From Chiua virens (lineage: Eukaryota > Basidiomycota > Agaricomycetes > Boletales > Boletaceae), in contig JAHNUO010000045.1 in assembly GCA_019787685.1 (NCBI GenBank), positions 1 to 64,000 on the forward strand: a stretch of 64,000 nt of DNA. Reading direction: 5' to 3'. Of this stretch, positions 22,781 to 33,915 are shown one piece after another (positions within the stretch are counted from its first letter, which is position 1; the number at the start of each line of letters is the position of its first letter). Below the pieces are notes generated by a model. It was given only the letters and a program-made list of their open reading frames with translations, searched no databases and was not told the origin of the DNA. Both the position numbers and the translations under genes were made by a program.

Positions 22781-23743
22781 TTGATCATCCTTCCACCAGG
22801 ACCACCCCTACCCACACCCACCACCACGACAACCAACATGTCTAACAAGGCAGTCGAGCTTCACCTCGGAAAACCCACAGCCTTTAATGGCTCCTACGAT
22901 TGTGCCATACCCTGGCTCAACAACATTGCCACCTACCTCTTCGTTAATGAAGATGTTTACAACACCGAAAACAAACGAGTTGCATTCGCGCTCTCCTTCA
23001 TGACTGAGGGATCTGCTTTGACTTGGGCCAACACGTTCCGCACCAAGTCCATCGCTGCTAGATCCTTTGGTACCTGGACCGACTGGCAGATGGAATTCCG
23101 AAAGGATTTTGAACACCATGACACCAAGGGCGACGCCATCGCCTGGCTCTCCACCACCCGTACCACCAAGAATGAGGATGTCCCCTTGTATATCTCCTCC
23201 TTCTGCAACAAGGTCATCACAGCTGGTTTAACCGGCTCTGACTCAGTCCTAATCAACTTCTTCACGGCTGGCCTACCACCCTCTCTCATGAGACGCATCC
23301 AAGGAATGGACACGGTCCCTACCACGATCAACAAGTGGTATACTCAGGCCATACATTTCAAAACCCAATGGGAATGCACCGACGAGATCACCCGTCGAAA
23401 CAAGAAACCCTCAGCTGCCGTCATCTTCCATGACAACCCCCCTCGCAAGAAGGAGCGAGACCCTGACGCCATGGACGTAGATGCTATCTACGTTCCTAAG
23501 CTTACCAAAGTTGAGCGAAAGCGATGCTTCGAACAAAAACTCTGCTTCCGCTGTCACAAACCCGGACACCAAACGTCCGCCTGCACAGTGTTCTCGACAA
23601 AAACCCCTGTTACTTCTTCCTCGAAGAAGGTTCGGAAGACCACTCCGAAACCTGACCCCATTCCTGCCTTAGTAGAAGTGGAAGAAGACGATGAGGATGC
23701 CATGAGCGTCAACAAGGTGACCACCCTGGTCACGGGTTTTTAA
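22781..23743 (+). CDS. Gag of gypsy-1
   Basis: Open frame of 320 codons, with the likely start at 22838 (MSNKAVELHLGKP). The capsid-like region includes WTDWQMEFRKDFEHHD, and near the C-terminus there is one CCHC zinc knuckle, CFRCHKPGHQTSAC, which binds element RNA. It forms the retrotransposon particle and is encoded just downstream of the PBS. It ends at TAA (23741-23743), immediately after a GGGTTTT heptamer in the 0 frame, and the -1 frame is open into pol. No internal stop is present, in contrast to pol. Confidence 0.88.
   Translation: MIILPPGPPLPTPTTTTTNMSNKAVELHLGKPTAFNGSYDCAIPWLNNIATYLFVNEDVYNTENKRVAFALSFMTEGSALTWANTFRTKSIAARSFGTWTDWQMEFRKDFEHHDTKGDAIAWLSTTRTTKNEDVPLYISSFCNKVITAGLTGSDSVLINFFTAGLPPSLMRRIQGMDTVPTTINKWYTQAIHFKTQWECTDEITRRNKKPSAAVIFHDNPPRKKERDPDAMDVDAIYVPKLTKVERKRCFEQKLCFRCHKPGHQTSACTVFSTKTPVTSSSKKVRKTTPKPDPIPALVEVEEDDEDAMSVNKVTTLVTGF
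23734..23740 (+). promoter_or_regulatory. Predicted -1 ribosomal frameshift heptamer (gypsy-1)
   Basis: G GGT TTT in the gag frame fits X XXY YYZ and sits directly before the gag TAA. After a -1 shift the frame stays open (TTT TTA AGG...) into the protease at 23821. I did not model a downstream RNA structure. Confidence 0.6.
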
Positions 23744-26700
23744 GGAGGAAGACTGATTCAACACCAGTATCTTCCCATTCTCGTACCCATGTACTTGTAG
23801 CTGAGCTTTCGTCCCAATCTATGCAAATCCCTGTTAGATTGAACGTTACCACTACTTCTCAAGACATCGACACCTGTGCCCTCATTGACTCTGGGGCCAG
23901 GATCAACTGCATCGACTGGCACTTCATCCAGAAACACAAGTTCCCAAAAGATCGACTTCTGAAGCCTATCCCGGTTAGGAACGTCAATTCTATGGCAAAC
24001 AAGAATGGTGACATCAAATTCACCACCACCCTCCAGATCGCTCTCAGCGGAGTGCCCCAACACATTAAGTTCCACATCATCTACTGTGGTTCTGAAAACG
24101 TCATTCTAGGACTCCCGTGGCTCAAGGCGACCAATCCAATCATTGATTGGGTAGCCAAAACCATCACTGTATCCGCCCCAGAACCAGACCTTCCTCCCAT
24201 CACCACTGACGAACCCAAACACTCCGCCAAACTCGCTCACCCACCTCCAAACCGACCCGTCCACCATCTTGATGTCGATCCCATCTGGGACGGCAAACTC
24301 TACGACTACCTTGGCACTGAAACTGGGCATTGTTTTACAACCCAATCCATGCAACACTCTGTCAACCGCGCCATGTGTGCTGGACAACGCTTCATTCAGA
24401 CTACTCAACCTGAGAAGCTCACCAATGCTACTGCCCTCATGGCCGCAGCAAAGAAACCCAAGGTCACCCTCCCTTCGGAATATTCGGAATTCGAATCCAT
24501 ATTCGCGAAGGAACCCTTCAATCAGATGCCTCCCTCTAGATCTTGCGACCATGAAATCCATCTGAAAGACACCTTTCAACCCAAGGTCGGAAAGGTCTAC
24601 CCCTTATCTCCAGATGAGTGCAAGGCCACTGATGACTTCATTGACAAACACCTTGCCAATGGCAAGATCCACCCCTTGAACTCCCCTCAGGCCTCCCCCT
24701 TTTTCTTTGTCAAGAAGAAGGATGGCAAACTCCGTCCTTGTCAAGATTACCACTACATCAACGAACATACCGTTCGTGACGCCTACCCCCTTCCTCTCAT
24801 CTTGGACCTCGTCGACAAACTAAAAGACACCAAACTGTTCACTAAGTTTGATGTCCGATGGGGTTACAACAATGTTCGTATCAAGGACGGACACCAATGG
24901 AAAGCTGCGTTCATCACTCACTGCGGTCTCTTCGAACCCACGGTCATGTCCTCTGGACTGACCAACTCCCCCGCAACGTTCCAACGATTTATGAACGACT
25001 CCTTCTGTGACATGATCGCCGAGGGATGGCTCGTCATCTACATGGACAATCTCCTCATCTTCTCTGAAGATAAGGCAACCCACACCAAACGCACCAAACA
25101 CGTTCTCGCCCACATGAAGGAACTCGACCTTCATTTAAAACTCGAAAAATGCCACTTTGCCACCACTGAAGTAGAATACCTTGGCATGATCACCTGACCA
25201 GGTGAACTCGCCATGGACCCCATCAAGGTAGCCAGTATCACAGACTGGCCGACCCCCACCAAACTCAAAGACGTCAGATCGTTCATGGGTTTTGCCAACT
25301 TCTACCGTCGGTTTATTCCCGACTACTTGACCATCGCTCAACCCCTCGTAGACCTCACCAAGAAAGATGCTCCCTGGACTTGGGGACCCTCCCAGATCAC
25401 CGCCTTTGAATGCCTCAAAAAGGCCTTCACCACGGATCCCGTACTCCGCTTTCCTGACTCTTCTCGCCCCTTTGCCATCGCTATGGATGCATCTAAATAC
25501 GCAACCAGCGGTGTTCTCCTCCAGACCGACACCAACGGCGACTGGAAACCCTGCTCTTATCTCTCACAGTCATTCAATGCAGCTGAGAGAAACTATGACA
25601 TCTACGACCACGAACTCCTTGTGGTCATTTGTTCCTTGAAGGCTTGGCACCACCACCTACAAGGTAGCACACATCCGGTCACGGTTTTCTCTGACCACAA
25701 GAACTTGACGTACTTCCGTCAACCCCAAAACCTGAACCAATGACAGGCTTGTTGGCTCCTTGACCTCACCAACTTCGACCTCACATTCTCCCATGTCCTG
25801 GGAAAACTCCTAGACGGTCCCGATGCGCTCTCCCGGCGTCCTGACCATATCTCTTCTGACTCCGACAACAAGAATGTCACACTCCTCCCTGACGATGTCT
25901 TCGTCAACTTGGTCACACTGGATCTGCAATCTTTGATTGCCAAATCCTTGGTCAACAACCCTTTGGTCTTGGACACCCTCAATGCCCTTGATGGTGGTCT
26001 CCTGTCGTTCTTCCGTGCCCGTCTCTCTGATTGGAAATACGACGCCAGCGTCCTGACATATGTACCAGGGCCACGTCTACGTCCCTCCCGACCTCAACCT
26101 CCACCAACAAATTGTTGCTTGGCACCACGACTCCCACTCGGCTGGACACCCCGGCTTCTTAAAAACCAGACAACTCGTTGCTGCCGAATTGTGGTGGCCC
26201 GGGCTTGTGTCCTTTGTCCGCTCCTATGTCTCTGGGTGTGCCGCGTGTCAACAACACAAGGTCAACACACACCCCACCACTCCCCCGCTGTCTCCCATCC
26301 CCTCCGCCTGCTCTAGGCCCTTCCAGAACGTGTCCGTGGACCTCATCATGGATCTTCCCGTCTCCATGGAGGGCTACGATTCTCTCATGGTCGTGGTCAA
26401 CCACGGCCTTACAAAGGGGGTAATTCTTTGCCCCACCGTGAAAACTGCCGACTCGGCAGGTATAGCCTGTCTCTTTTTCCACAAAGTCTACACTTGATTC
26501 GGCCTCTACGACAAAATCATTTCCAATCGTGGTCCGCAGTTTGCCTCTGCTTTTGCAAAGGAACTCTCCTGACTGATTGGATATCGTCTTTCCCTCTCCA
26601 CCGCCTACCATCCCCAATCGGATGGCGAAACCGAACGAGTCAACCGAGAAGTCGAGACCTATCTCCACATGTATTGCCAAAACAATCCGGAGAAATGGGC

Positions 26701-27646
26701 CGACTTACTCCCTATGGCTGAATTCGCGCACAACCACCGCCCTCACTCCATCACTGGCAAGTCGCCGTTCTTCTTGATGATGGGATATGAACCCCGTCCC
26801 CTACCCGCTATCATTGCGGACACCAAACTCCCTGCCGTGGAAGAATGCCTCCAAGTTCTCTCTGCTGCCTGCGACGAAGCCCTCGCTGCTCATGAACTCG
26901 CTTGTCAGGCAATGAAAGCTCGATCCTTTTGCAAATTCAAACTGTTTGCCAAAGGAGACCAAGTATGGTTAGAAGCCCGCAACCTGAAACGGGAGCTTAT
27001 CTCCCCAAAACTTGCATCCCGCCAAGAAGGACCCTTCACCATCACGGAAGTCCTCTCTCCGCTCACCTACCAACTCCGTCTTCCCAAGACCTGGAAGATT
27101 CATCCGGTCTTCCACGCTTCTCTGCTATCACCCTATCACGAAACAGAAACCTACGGCCCGAACTTCCCAAAACCACCACCTGACCTTATTGCTGGAGAAG
27201 AGGAATACGAAATTGAACAGATCCTGCGCCACACACGGAACCCGCGTAACCGCAAGTTCCTGATCTGACGGAAAGGGTACTCCGCCACCGATGACTCATG
27301 GGAACCCGAATCCAACTTGGGAAACGCCAAGGACATGGTAGATGCTTATAAGCGAACCCATCTGAAAGACTTCCCCCCCAGCGGTTCCCTTTCCATTCCA
27401 CCACCACAACCACCTCACTCCCCACTCAGACCTCCCCCACCCGTCTCCATCAAAGCGATAATGACCTACCGCTCCTGCTCGACTCCAGACTTCGAAAATG
27501 AAATCATCCATTCCGTCCCAGTCTTCACCCCAACCGCATCCATTCCCCACTTACCTCTCCCACCACTGGCTGCGCCCGCTTCCAACTTGAATGTCTCCAC
27601 CCTCTCCACAGAGTCCTCCCTCACAGAGTCCAGAGATCAAGACTAG
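23734..27646 (+). pseudogene. Pol of gypsy-1 (PR-RT-RH-IN-chromodomain), decayed
   Basis: Order: protease (CALIDSGARINCID near 23876), reverse transcriptase (FFVKKKDGKLRPCQDY, then YMDNLLIFS near 25040), RNase H (FAIAMDASKYATSG), integrase with zinc finger (HPGFLKTRQL... CAACQQH), core (VDLIMDLP; STAYHPQSDGETERVNREV) and a chromodomain (YEIEQILRH... DDSWEPESNLGNAKDMV). Five in-frame TGA codons occur at 25195, 25741, 26495, 26570 and 27266, each where an arginine is expected, plus a 1-nt frameshift near 26055. The chromodomain Trp of the WKGY block is Arg here. The frame ends in TAG inside the inverted LTR. The -1 heptamer at 23734 is its presumed entry point. Certainly non-functional. Confidence 0.92.
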
Positions 27647-27993
27647 AGTACAGGAGTATCGCTGCGAGGTATTTATACTACGAAGATCGTGCACGGACCA
27701 AGTAACTAAAAGGAGAAGGCCAGAAGAGCAGAAGGGTAAAAGGCCAAAAGGAAGTGCACGATAATCCAAAAGGAGAATCATACGATGCAAAGGCAACAGA
27801 CGATGACAAAAGTGAAATGACAAATGCGAAGCCATCGGATGATGACGAGAAAGGAGGAACGTAAGCACTCGGGTAAGGCCGGTGCGGAGTTACAAAGGTG
27901 AAAGATGAACAAGTATGGATGAACGTATGATGATACCTAGGTATCGAGTAAAGGAAAGAAGTACAAGTGAGATGAAAGAAAGAAATTGTAACA
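27632..27993 (-). repeat. Inverted, 3'-truncated LTR fragment of family A
   Basis: Matches family A LTRs in antisense from TGTTACAATTTC (reading leftward from 27993) through the TATA box to the self-primer CTAGTCTTGATCTC. There the homology ends at 27632 and the antisense of the gypsy-1 3' region begins. U5 and most of R are missing. Confidence 0.88.
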
Positions 27994-29069
27994 AAACCAT
28001 TATCCCACTGACTACACCCATCCTAACTCGCATGCAACTGAAATCTGGAGGGGGATGTTGACAAGAATCATATGATGATGTCTGACTGCAATGCATTGTA
28101 GGCAGGGTGTAGCGATTGATACCGTCATGCAGGTTGGTGATTAAAAGGTGTTGGCCATCGAGACAAGTGCTGCCACTGCAGGGATGATCAACTCCAAGAA
28201 CAAGGACAAAGAGGAAACACATACATGCGTCCATTGACTTTCTTTTTCCACTTGAAATCCCATGGATCACAAGAGAAACAGAAACTGCAAGCCCAGCACT
28301 GTAAGCACCTTCAATAAAGGATACAAGGGAAAAAAATGAGGCACACACAAAGCCACTTTTGAGGTAACTGATGAGAAGACTTGAACCTTCGTCACAGAAA
28401 TGAACAGAATGAGTAATATAGGGCTGCTTTTTGGCATTGGGGCTCAATGAAATGAATGATTCTGAGGAAGTCAGTACAAGGACGATGGTTCAGATAGACA
28501 ATGATTAAACATACTGGCTTCCGGGCTAACTTTCCATAACTTAACTTCACCGTTGCCTGCACTTGCCAAATGACTCCGAACAGGATCCCATGCGAAAGAT
28601 TTGATGGCACTGCCATGGGTGAGAGTGATTGAAGTGAATGCGAACAAGGGGTTGTCCTTGGGTCGACCATAGAGATGAATATTTCCATCAGAGGCACTGA
28701 ACACAAATGCATCCTCCTTGTCAGACAGTTTGATCCATGCGAGACAAGATATAAATCCAGCAGAGGAAATGCAAACTTCCTGAATCATTTCTCCCGACGA
28801 TAAACTCCAAATGACGACATGACTATCATTACCTGATCTGACAGTGAGAGAGGAATCGTGAAGAGTAGAATGAAACTTACCACCACTCAGGAGCATGGAG
28901 CCGCAGGGGCTTATAACAATTGTATTCATGGCTTTGGTGTGCCGCACAAGCATGAACTTGAGAGAAAACTGTTACTGTTAGTAGAAAGGACAAAGGACAT
29001 GGATGTTGCTCTGCTCACATCCTGAGTAGCATCCATGTTGTACGATGAATACGGGTTCATTTTCTTCAT
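27994..29069 (-). pseudogene. WD40-repeat protein, C-terminus removed by the gypsy-1 junction
   Basis: Reverse-strand WD40 gene. The likely start at 29069 (MKKMNPYSS) splices to FMLVRHTKAMNTIVISPCGS. Then come SHVVIWSLSSGEMIQ, IKLSDKEDAFVFSASDGNIH and IKSFAWDPVRSHLASAGNGE-VKLWKV, all WD-repeat style blades ending in W-x-x-x or I-W/L-W. Downstream exons (LDGQHLLITNLHDGINRY) lead to NIPLQISVA, after which sequence equivalent to DNGF is cut at 27994 by the LTR. Stops and a frame change occur in the last 100 nt. WD40 propellers are protein-interaction scaffolds; this family's partner is unknown. The missing C-terminal half was not found elsewhere in the window. Confidence 0.72.
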
Positions 29070-30349
29070 AGTATAAGTACGGTATTGTCTTTTGTTCTTG
29101 AGTGTTGCCAAGGAGCGATAATAGGAACTACCATACTGAGCTTTAGTGAGGTAACTGAGGAGCATATCTGAGTACACATAATGAAGGGAGCAAAACAATA
29201 GTGGTTCCATGGGGGTATCAAAGGGCATAAGCTTACTAACTTAGGGTGCAAATAACAAACATGACTTTTGTTTTCTTGGGGGTAACTAAATGCGATGTAG
29301 GTAAGGTATAGTGACTATGGTATGGGGTAATCTTAGGGTATGTAACTATTAGTGCGACTAATGAGTATTAATGGGTGAGCATGGGGAGTGAAGGAAACCG
29401 ATGGACTGATACTCTGCTCATACTAAATAGTGATGGCTGATTTCAAACTCCGCTGTAATATACATGCCTCGTCTAATCCATTGGGAGTGCGACTGCACCA
29501 AGACGTGAGTCCAGCAACAAACAGATCGTGTGGTGCCAGCGATCCAGGTAAGAGTTTGTGTGAGCTAGGTACATGAGCCATGAGAAACGTATGCATGTAC
29601 AAGGGTACAAGGGTTTGCCTAGAACAAGAATAGACAATTTGGGACTATGTGGGGACATGACAGTTGTGAAGGTATGTTGAGGGACTACCTGGCTCAGCTC
29701 TGCTTTATAAAGGTATCTTTGTAAAACATCGAAGGAAGGGGGTTGTCAATAACAATCCAGTATGCCCAAAGTAACGACATCTCACTGGTCTTATCATTGT
29801 CATTTTTCCCCTCTGATATGCCAGTCCATCTTCTGCCCCAAACAGACAGTAACTCCACCACCCCTCATGCAGCACAAGACGCTTTCTCGTATTTCAGGTA
29901 ACCAACCTGCCGCTGAGTCACAGCATGAACTGGTGCCAGTGGGGAATCCTAGCCCACAGGTCAAGACTCTGATACTTAAACTGCAGGGAGAGGTTTCTAG
30001 AATCAATCAAGGTGGCTATAATCTACAAGAAAAATTGGGATGGCCAGTGACTGAATATGAGGAAATTCACATAACTTACCTTGCTTCCCTTCCTGCCAAT
30101 TGCTCACTATATCATCACAGACATTTGTAATCCAGCTAGCCCAAGATCACCTTGTTATAACGAAGCCATGGAGTAAACAGAAACAAGTAGGCCTGAGGGT
30201 GGTGTTTGCTAAAGTGGGTTCAAACCCTCCCCAGAAAGATCAGTTACTTAGTGATAACTTGATAGGCAAAGGAACGGTACCCACAATTGAATGACTATGA
30301 CAGCAATTGGGTCATGTCTGACTTTCTGAGGTTGCTCCTGAAAAATACT
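29070..30349. other. Intergenic, with one open frame of unknown status
   Basis: A forward frame at 29762-30130 contains KTLILKLQGEVSRINQGG and KLGWPVTEYEEIH, which look like real protein sequence, but no start, partner exons or domain could be assigned. The rest shows no gene. Confidence 0.35.
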
Positions 30350-30374
30350 GCCATCAGCGAAATAAATAAAATCT
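30350..30374 (+). repeat. Left TIR of the Plavaka element
   Basis: Begins GCCATCAGCGAAATAAATAA. Its inverted partner at 38188-38212 differs at positions 10 and 14. Confidence 0.78.
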
Positions 30375-30600
30375 TGCAAGGCTTGGCAGGGCCATGCAGG
30401 GCTGTGCTCAGCCTTGCAAGCCTCTCACAGCTTGTGAGGCCATGCAGGGAAATACTCCCAGCCACTGCAACCTTGCAAGGACATGCCACCCTCGAGAGCC
30501 TTGCAAGATCATGCCAGCTCCGAGAGTCTTGCAATACCTTACAATACCTTACTAGATCACTCAGTGCCTCGCACCGGCTTACTAGATCACACAATGTACT
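30373..30600. repeat. Left subterminal CTTGCAAG cluster
   Basis: Exact CTTGCAAG occurs four times (near 30373, 30413, 30473, 30500), with related CATGCAGG and CTTGCAAT variants between. Arrays of short palindromes next to TIRs are typical transposase-binding regions of CACTA-like elements. Confidence 0.72.
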
Positions 30601-30775
30601 GTGAGCCCATGCAGGGCCTAATGATGACTTGCATGCCATGTAATTACAAATGGGATACTAATACAACGTATGGCATACGGGTGACAAGAACTTTGAGACG
30701 GCGACTCCGAGTTTGTCCGAACAATGATGTCAAGTCAGTTAGGGAAGTGGGAAAGAGAATAATGTTGCATACGAA

Positions 30776-33333
30776 TTAGAAACCATTGACATGGCTCTTC
30801 TGAGCAGGGTTTCGCTTTGTGGTCGTAGTTGATGCTCTCGAGTTCTTGGCCTTTTTCTGTGGTTTGGATGGGGTAATGGACTCGGTTTGGGCATGTTTTT
30901 CGGAAAGCACAACCTGGTTCGTCGCCTCATTGTCGTCGTTGTCCGTGAGTTCTGAAAGTGGGGAATGAATGGCATCCACCGATCTATGGCCGACGGTATC
31001 ACGGTTGTCGTAGTGAGGTTCCTTGGCAGCCAGAGCACAACCCTCCAACTCGCCTCGGTTTCAGGTAGTCTGCGTGTCCTTGCTAGTGATGCCCCAAATG
31101 GCCTTGTTCACCTTCAGCTTGGGATGAGAGTCGGAAACTGGGTGATCTGTGGTATGAGTAGATTTAGCTGGGGCCTGGCGGCGCTGGGTGACTCCTTGTT
31201 TGAGTCGATCCTTGGGGGCATCGTAATCAAAGGTGTCAGTGTCTTCATCACTGGTGCAGTGGGTATTGAATTTGCGTTGCTTCAACTGATTCGCAGTTGT
31301 GGTGACGCCTGCGATACTTGTCCTCATTGGCTGTGGCTGCGGTTGGGCCCGGGGATAAGAGTTGGGTTCGAATTGGATGTGGTGTTGCGTAGCTCTGATG
31401 GCTGGAGCATTCTGAGTAAACCTGGGTTTCTTTCGAATGGTATGGTTCTTTGAGTGAGCAACTATGTCGGCATCTTCATTTGCCAATGTGATATCGGTGT
31501 CGTGATCTGCTGATTCGGGTTGATCTTGCCAGTAAGTGGGTCTAACTCGAGTGCTAGCATGTTCCTTTGATTGTAAATGGGACTCTGAATTGGAATCTTG
31601 ATGTTCCTGGATGCGTGCATACTTGGCTGGGGCCTGACGCTGGGTCGTCCATCATTCCTTTGCCTTCAGTTTCGGCTGGGAATTGAAGGGGGTGACTGTT
31701 CGTTCCTCAAGGGAATCATAGTCTTGGAAAGGGTTGTCTGGATAATCAACATGACCTCACTCACTCAGCTCTGAGGCTAGCAGATGCAGTCGTACTATAA
31801 CTTACCTTCGTCCCGTAAAGATGTCCTTGCGCCAGCACTGGCAGTGGCGATGGTTTTGCCAGTGGTCCTTGGTCCAAGTCCATCGCTGGCTGCTTTGGTT
31901 GCCTTTCATGCACGCCACTCAGCCATATCATCCTCGCTATCCTCCAAGGCACACTTATCGTGCTTCAAGTCCATTGGGAATCTGGTCGCTTTGCTTTGCC
32001 TGCGAAAATTGTTGAGTTGATGATAGATACAACATAAATATTTACCTATTCCACCATTCGAGGGTTTCTCGAACCCACAAATCTGATTTGTCGTCCAAGA
32101 CCTCAATGATATGCCAATATGTATCCTGAAGATCCATCTCGCCAATTGTACGTGTCCATTGCTGGGCATGACTGATCGTAATGTACGTCTACAATATAAT
32201 TAGCAACAATAACAAATCAGAGAATAGAAATACGTACGATAATATGAGCATAGGCAATAATGTGGCTATCAACCAATTCCAATGCCCAAGCCTCATTCTT
32301 TGCTTTGCTTTGCTTTTTTTGTAGTATCACCATTGACCCAAGCCGGACCATCGAATAGATGCTGATAGACCTATTCCAAATGATGATGTACTGCACATAC
32401 CGCCAGATGAAATCAGACACACCCTTTTGACGGTATGGTGTCACAGTAACCCAACTTGCTTGTCTTTTGGGTCATAGGTGTCCTCGTCGTAGAATAACAT
32501 GGGCCACCTTGACGATTTCAAAGGGAAAACCCCTTCTTGCAATGCTTCCATCCCACTGAAATGTTGTTAGGTACCTGTACCAGAGATTGTTAACATGACT
32601 TACGCTATTGGGTCTTCATCAAACTCTGCCATGTCCCGACATGAGCACATAAGATGCGCCAGTTGTGGGTAGAAGATCCCACACGCCGATTTGTCTTCAC
32701 TTTCTGCAATAGGGGGTGCTAGTCCGTCCGACATGTTGATAGAGACATACTTGAGGGCCTTCTGTTTGACGGCAGCCAGGTCTTGAGAGCGTCCGTCACT
32801 CACACCTTTCGTGATCTGTTGATGTTATCGTTAGAAATGTAGCGCATGTATCCACCATACGTACCGCTCAGATGATTTTCTGGAGGTGTACAGGAGTTAT
32901 GTTGCCAAGTTCACGACGTAAGCTTGGCACAAGCTTCAGGATGCCATTATAAAAGTGAAGATGGCGCTCGATTGCCTCTGGAGAACTGGTGCAACAATTA
33001 TTGGTTAGGGGGATTGGTAGAATGAAAGTAGGAATGTACAGGTCATTGATTTTTCCACCCTGATCATGCTGAATGCCAATGAGAAACGCAGTCTGGGGCA
33101 CTCCAAATGGGTCTAAGAGGGCCGCAGCCTTCTTGCCTGCAACCCAATATGGCTTCATTTCATCACTGTTGTTCGCAGACCTACAAAATTAATTTAGTAC
33201 TGATCAAGGGGTTATCGAATACATACGTGTTCGTCTTGCCTCCATTTGTGAGGGCATCCAGGAGATCTTCAGTTGCATTTTGCTTGTCTTCACTCCTTGT
33301 TGGAGGGTCAGATTCAAAGGGACAAGACGACAT
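30776..33333 (-). CDS. Second gene of the Plavaka element, function unknown
   Basis: Reverse-strand multi-exon gene starting at about 33333 (MSSCPFESDPPTRSEDKQNA). Following exons carry MKPYWVAGKKAAALLDPFGV, QTAFLIGIQHDQGGKIND, KALKYVSINMSDGLAPP and KGVSDFIWRYVQ. A long, basic, disordered C-terminus contains PRFTQNAPAIRATQ and ends near 30776. One probable in-frame TGA lies at 32868. Several exon joins are uncertain, and the two ends might be separate genes. No domain recognised. Its position inside the TIRs, divergent from the transposase, suggests an accessory element protein or captured host gene. Confidence 0.5.
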
Positions 33334-33915
33334 GGTGGGGAAAAGGATGTAAGACGAAGGTTGCTGATCGATTAGATAAAGTGATTGTTTGTCAATAAGG
33401 TTAAACAATGGAAATCTCCGAGATTCTGTTCCGTGCCACCTGATACAGTCATGTGAGCAGCATCATCGTTCTCACGATGTCCTCTTATCAGACACACCAG
33501 GTAGGTTGACCCAGTCATGGTCTCATGGATCTCACTACATGCCCCCACTGTCATATCCAGGTCCAACCAAGAGGTCTTTCGATTCACATCACCTGATGGT
33601 GCAGTGCCAATGTTGTAAACATGACTCATGCACTTGAGGGACGTCGAGAACATATTCAAGAGGCAGGAGCAGTCGAGTTTCGAGCTGACTTGGAGCCATA
33701 TCAAGAACCAGAGCCACATCATGTAGCAGAGGGTCACTTTGAGGCCATGCAGATGGAGGGGGATGGTCCTGCAAGTGTAACTATTTAGCATTTGCTCGAA
33801 ATATACCCTGTTTAATATGTTTACTCATGCTTAGCGAGACGAGGGTGAGATTCAGGAGTACCACCAGTCTGGAAGGCCAAAATGGCCTACTTGCCTTCCA
33901 AAACGATTCCAGGAC

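Larger units (their letters stand above)
21712..27993 (+). mobile_element. Ty3/gypsy chromovirus 1, with an inverted partial LTR at the right end
   Basis: Consists of a 5' LTR (21712-22438), self-primer PBS (22441-22452), gag, a pol frame 23734-27646 and, at the right end, a partial LTR in the opposite orientation (27632-27993). The normal 3' LTR is missing. Flanking 5-mers differ (GTTAT at left, AAACC at right), so this is a rearranged product rather than a simple insertion. The LTRs belong to family A, which also left five solo LTRs in the window. Confidence 0.9.

Noticed and set aside
24106..26680. Reverse-strand ORFs across gypsy-1 pol (for example 24106-24579, 26159-26680)
   Set aside because: They are antisense shadows of conserved pol domains read on the forward strand.
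27632..27993. The right-hand LTR fragment as an ordinary solo LTR
   Set aside because: It lacks the U5 end, has no matching target-site duplication and joins directly to gypsy-1 3' sequence.
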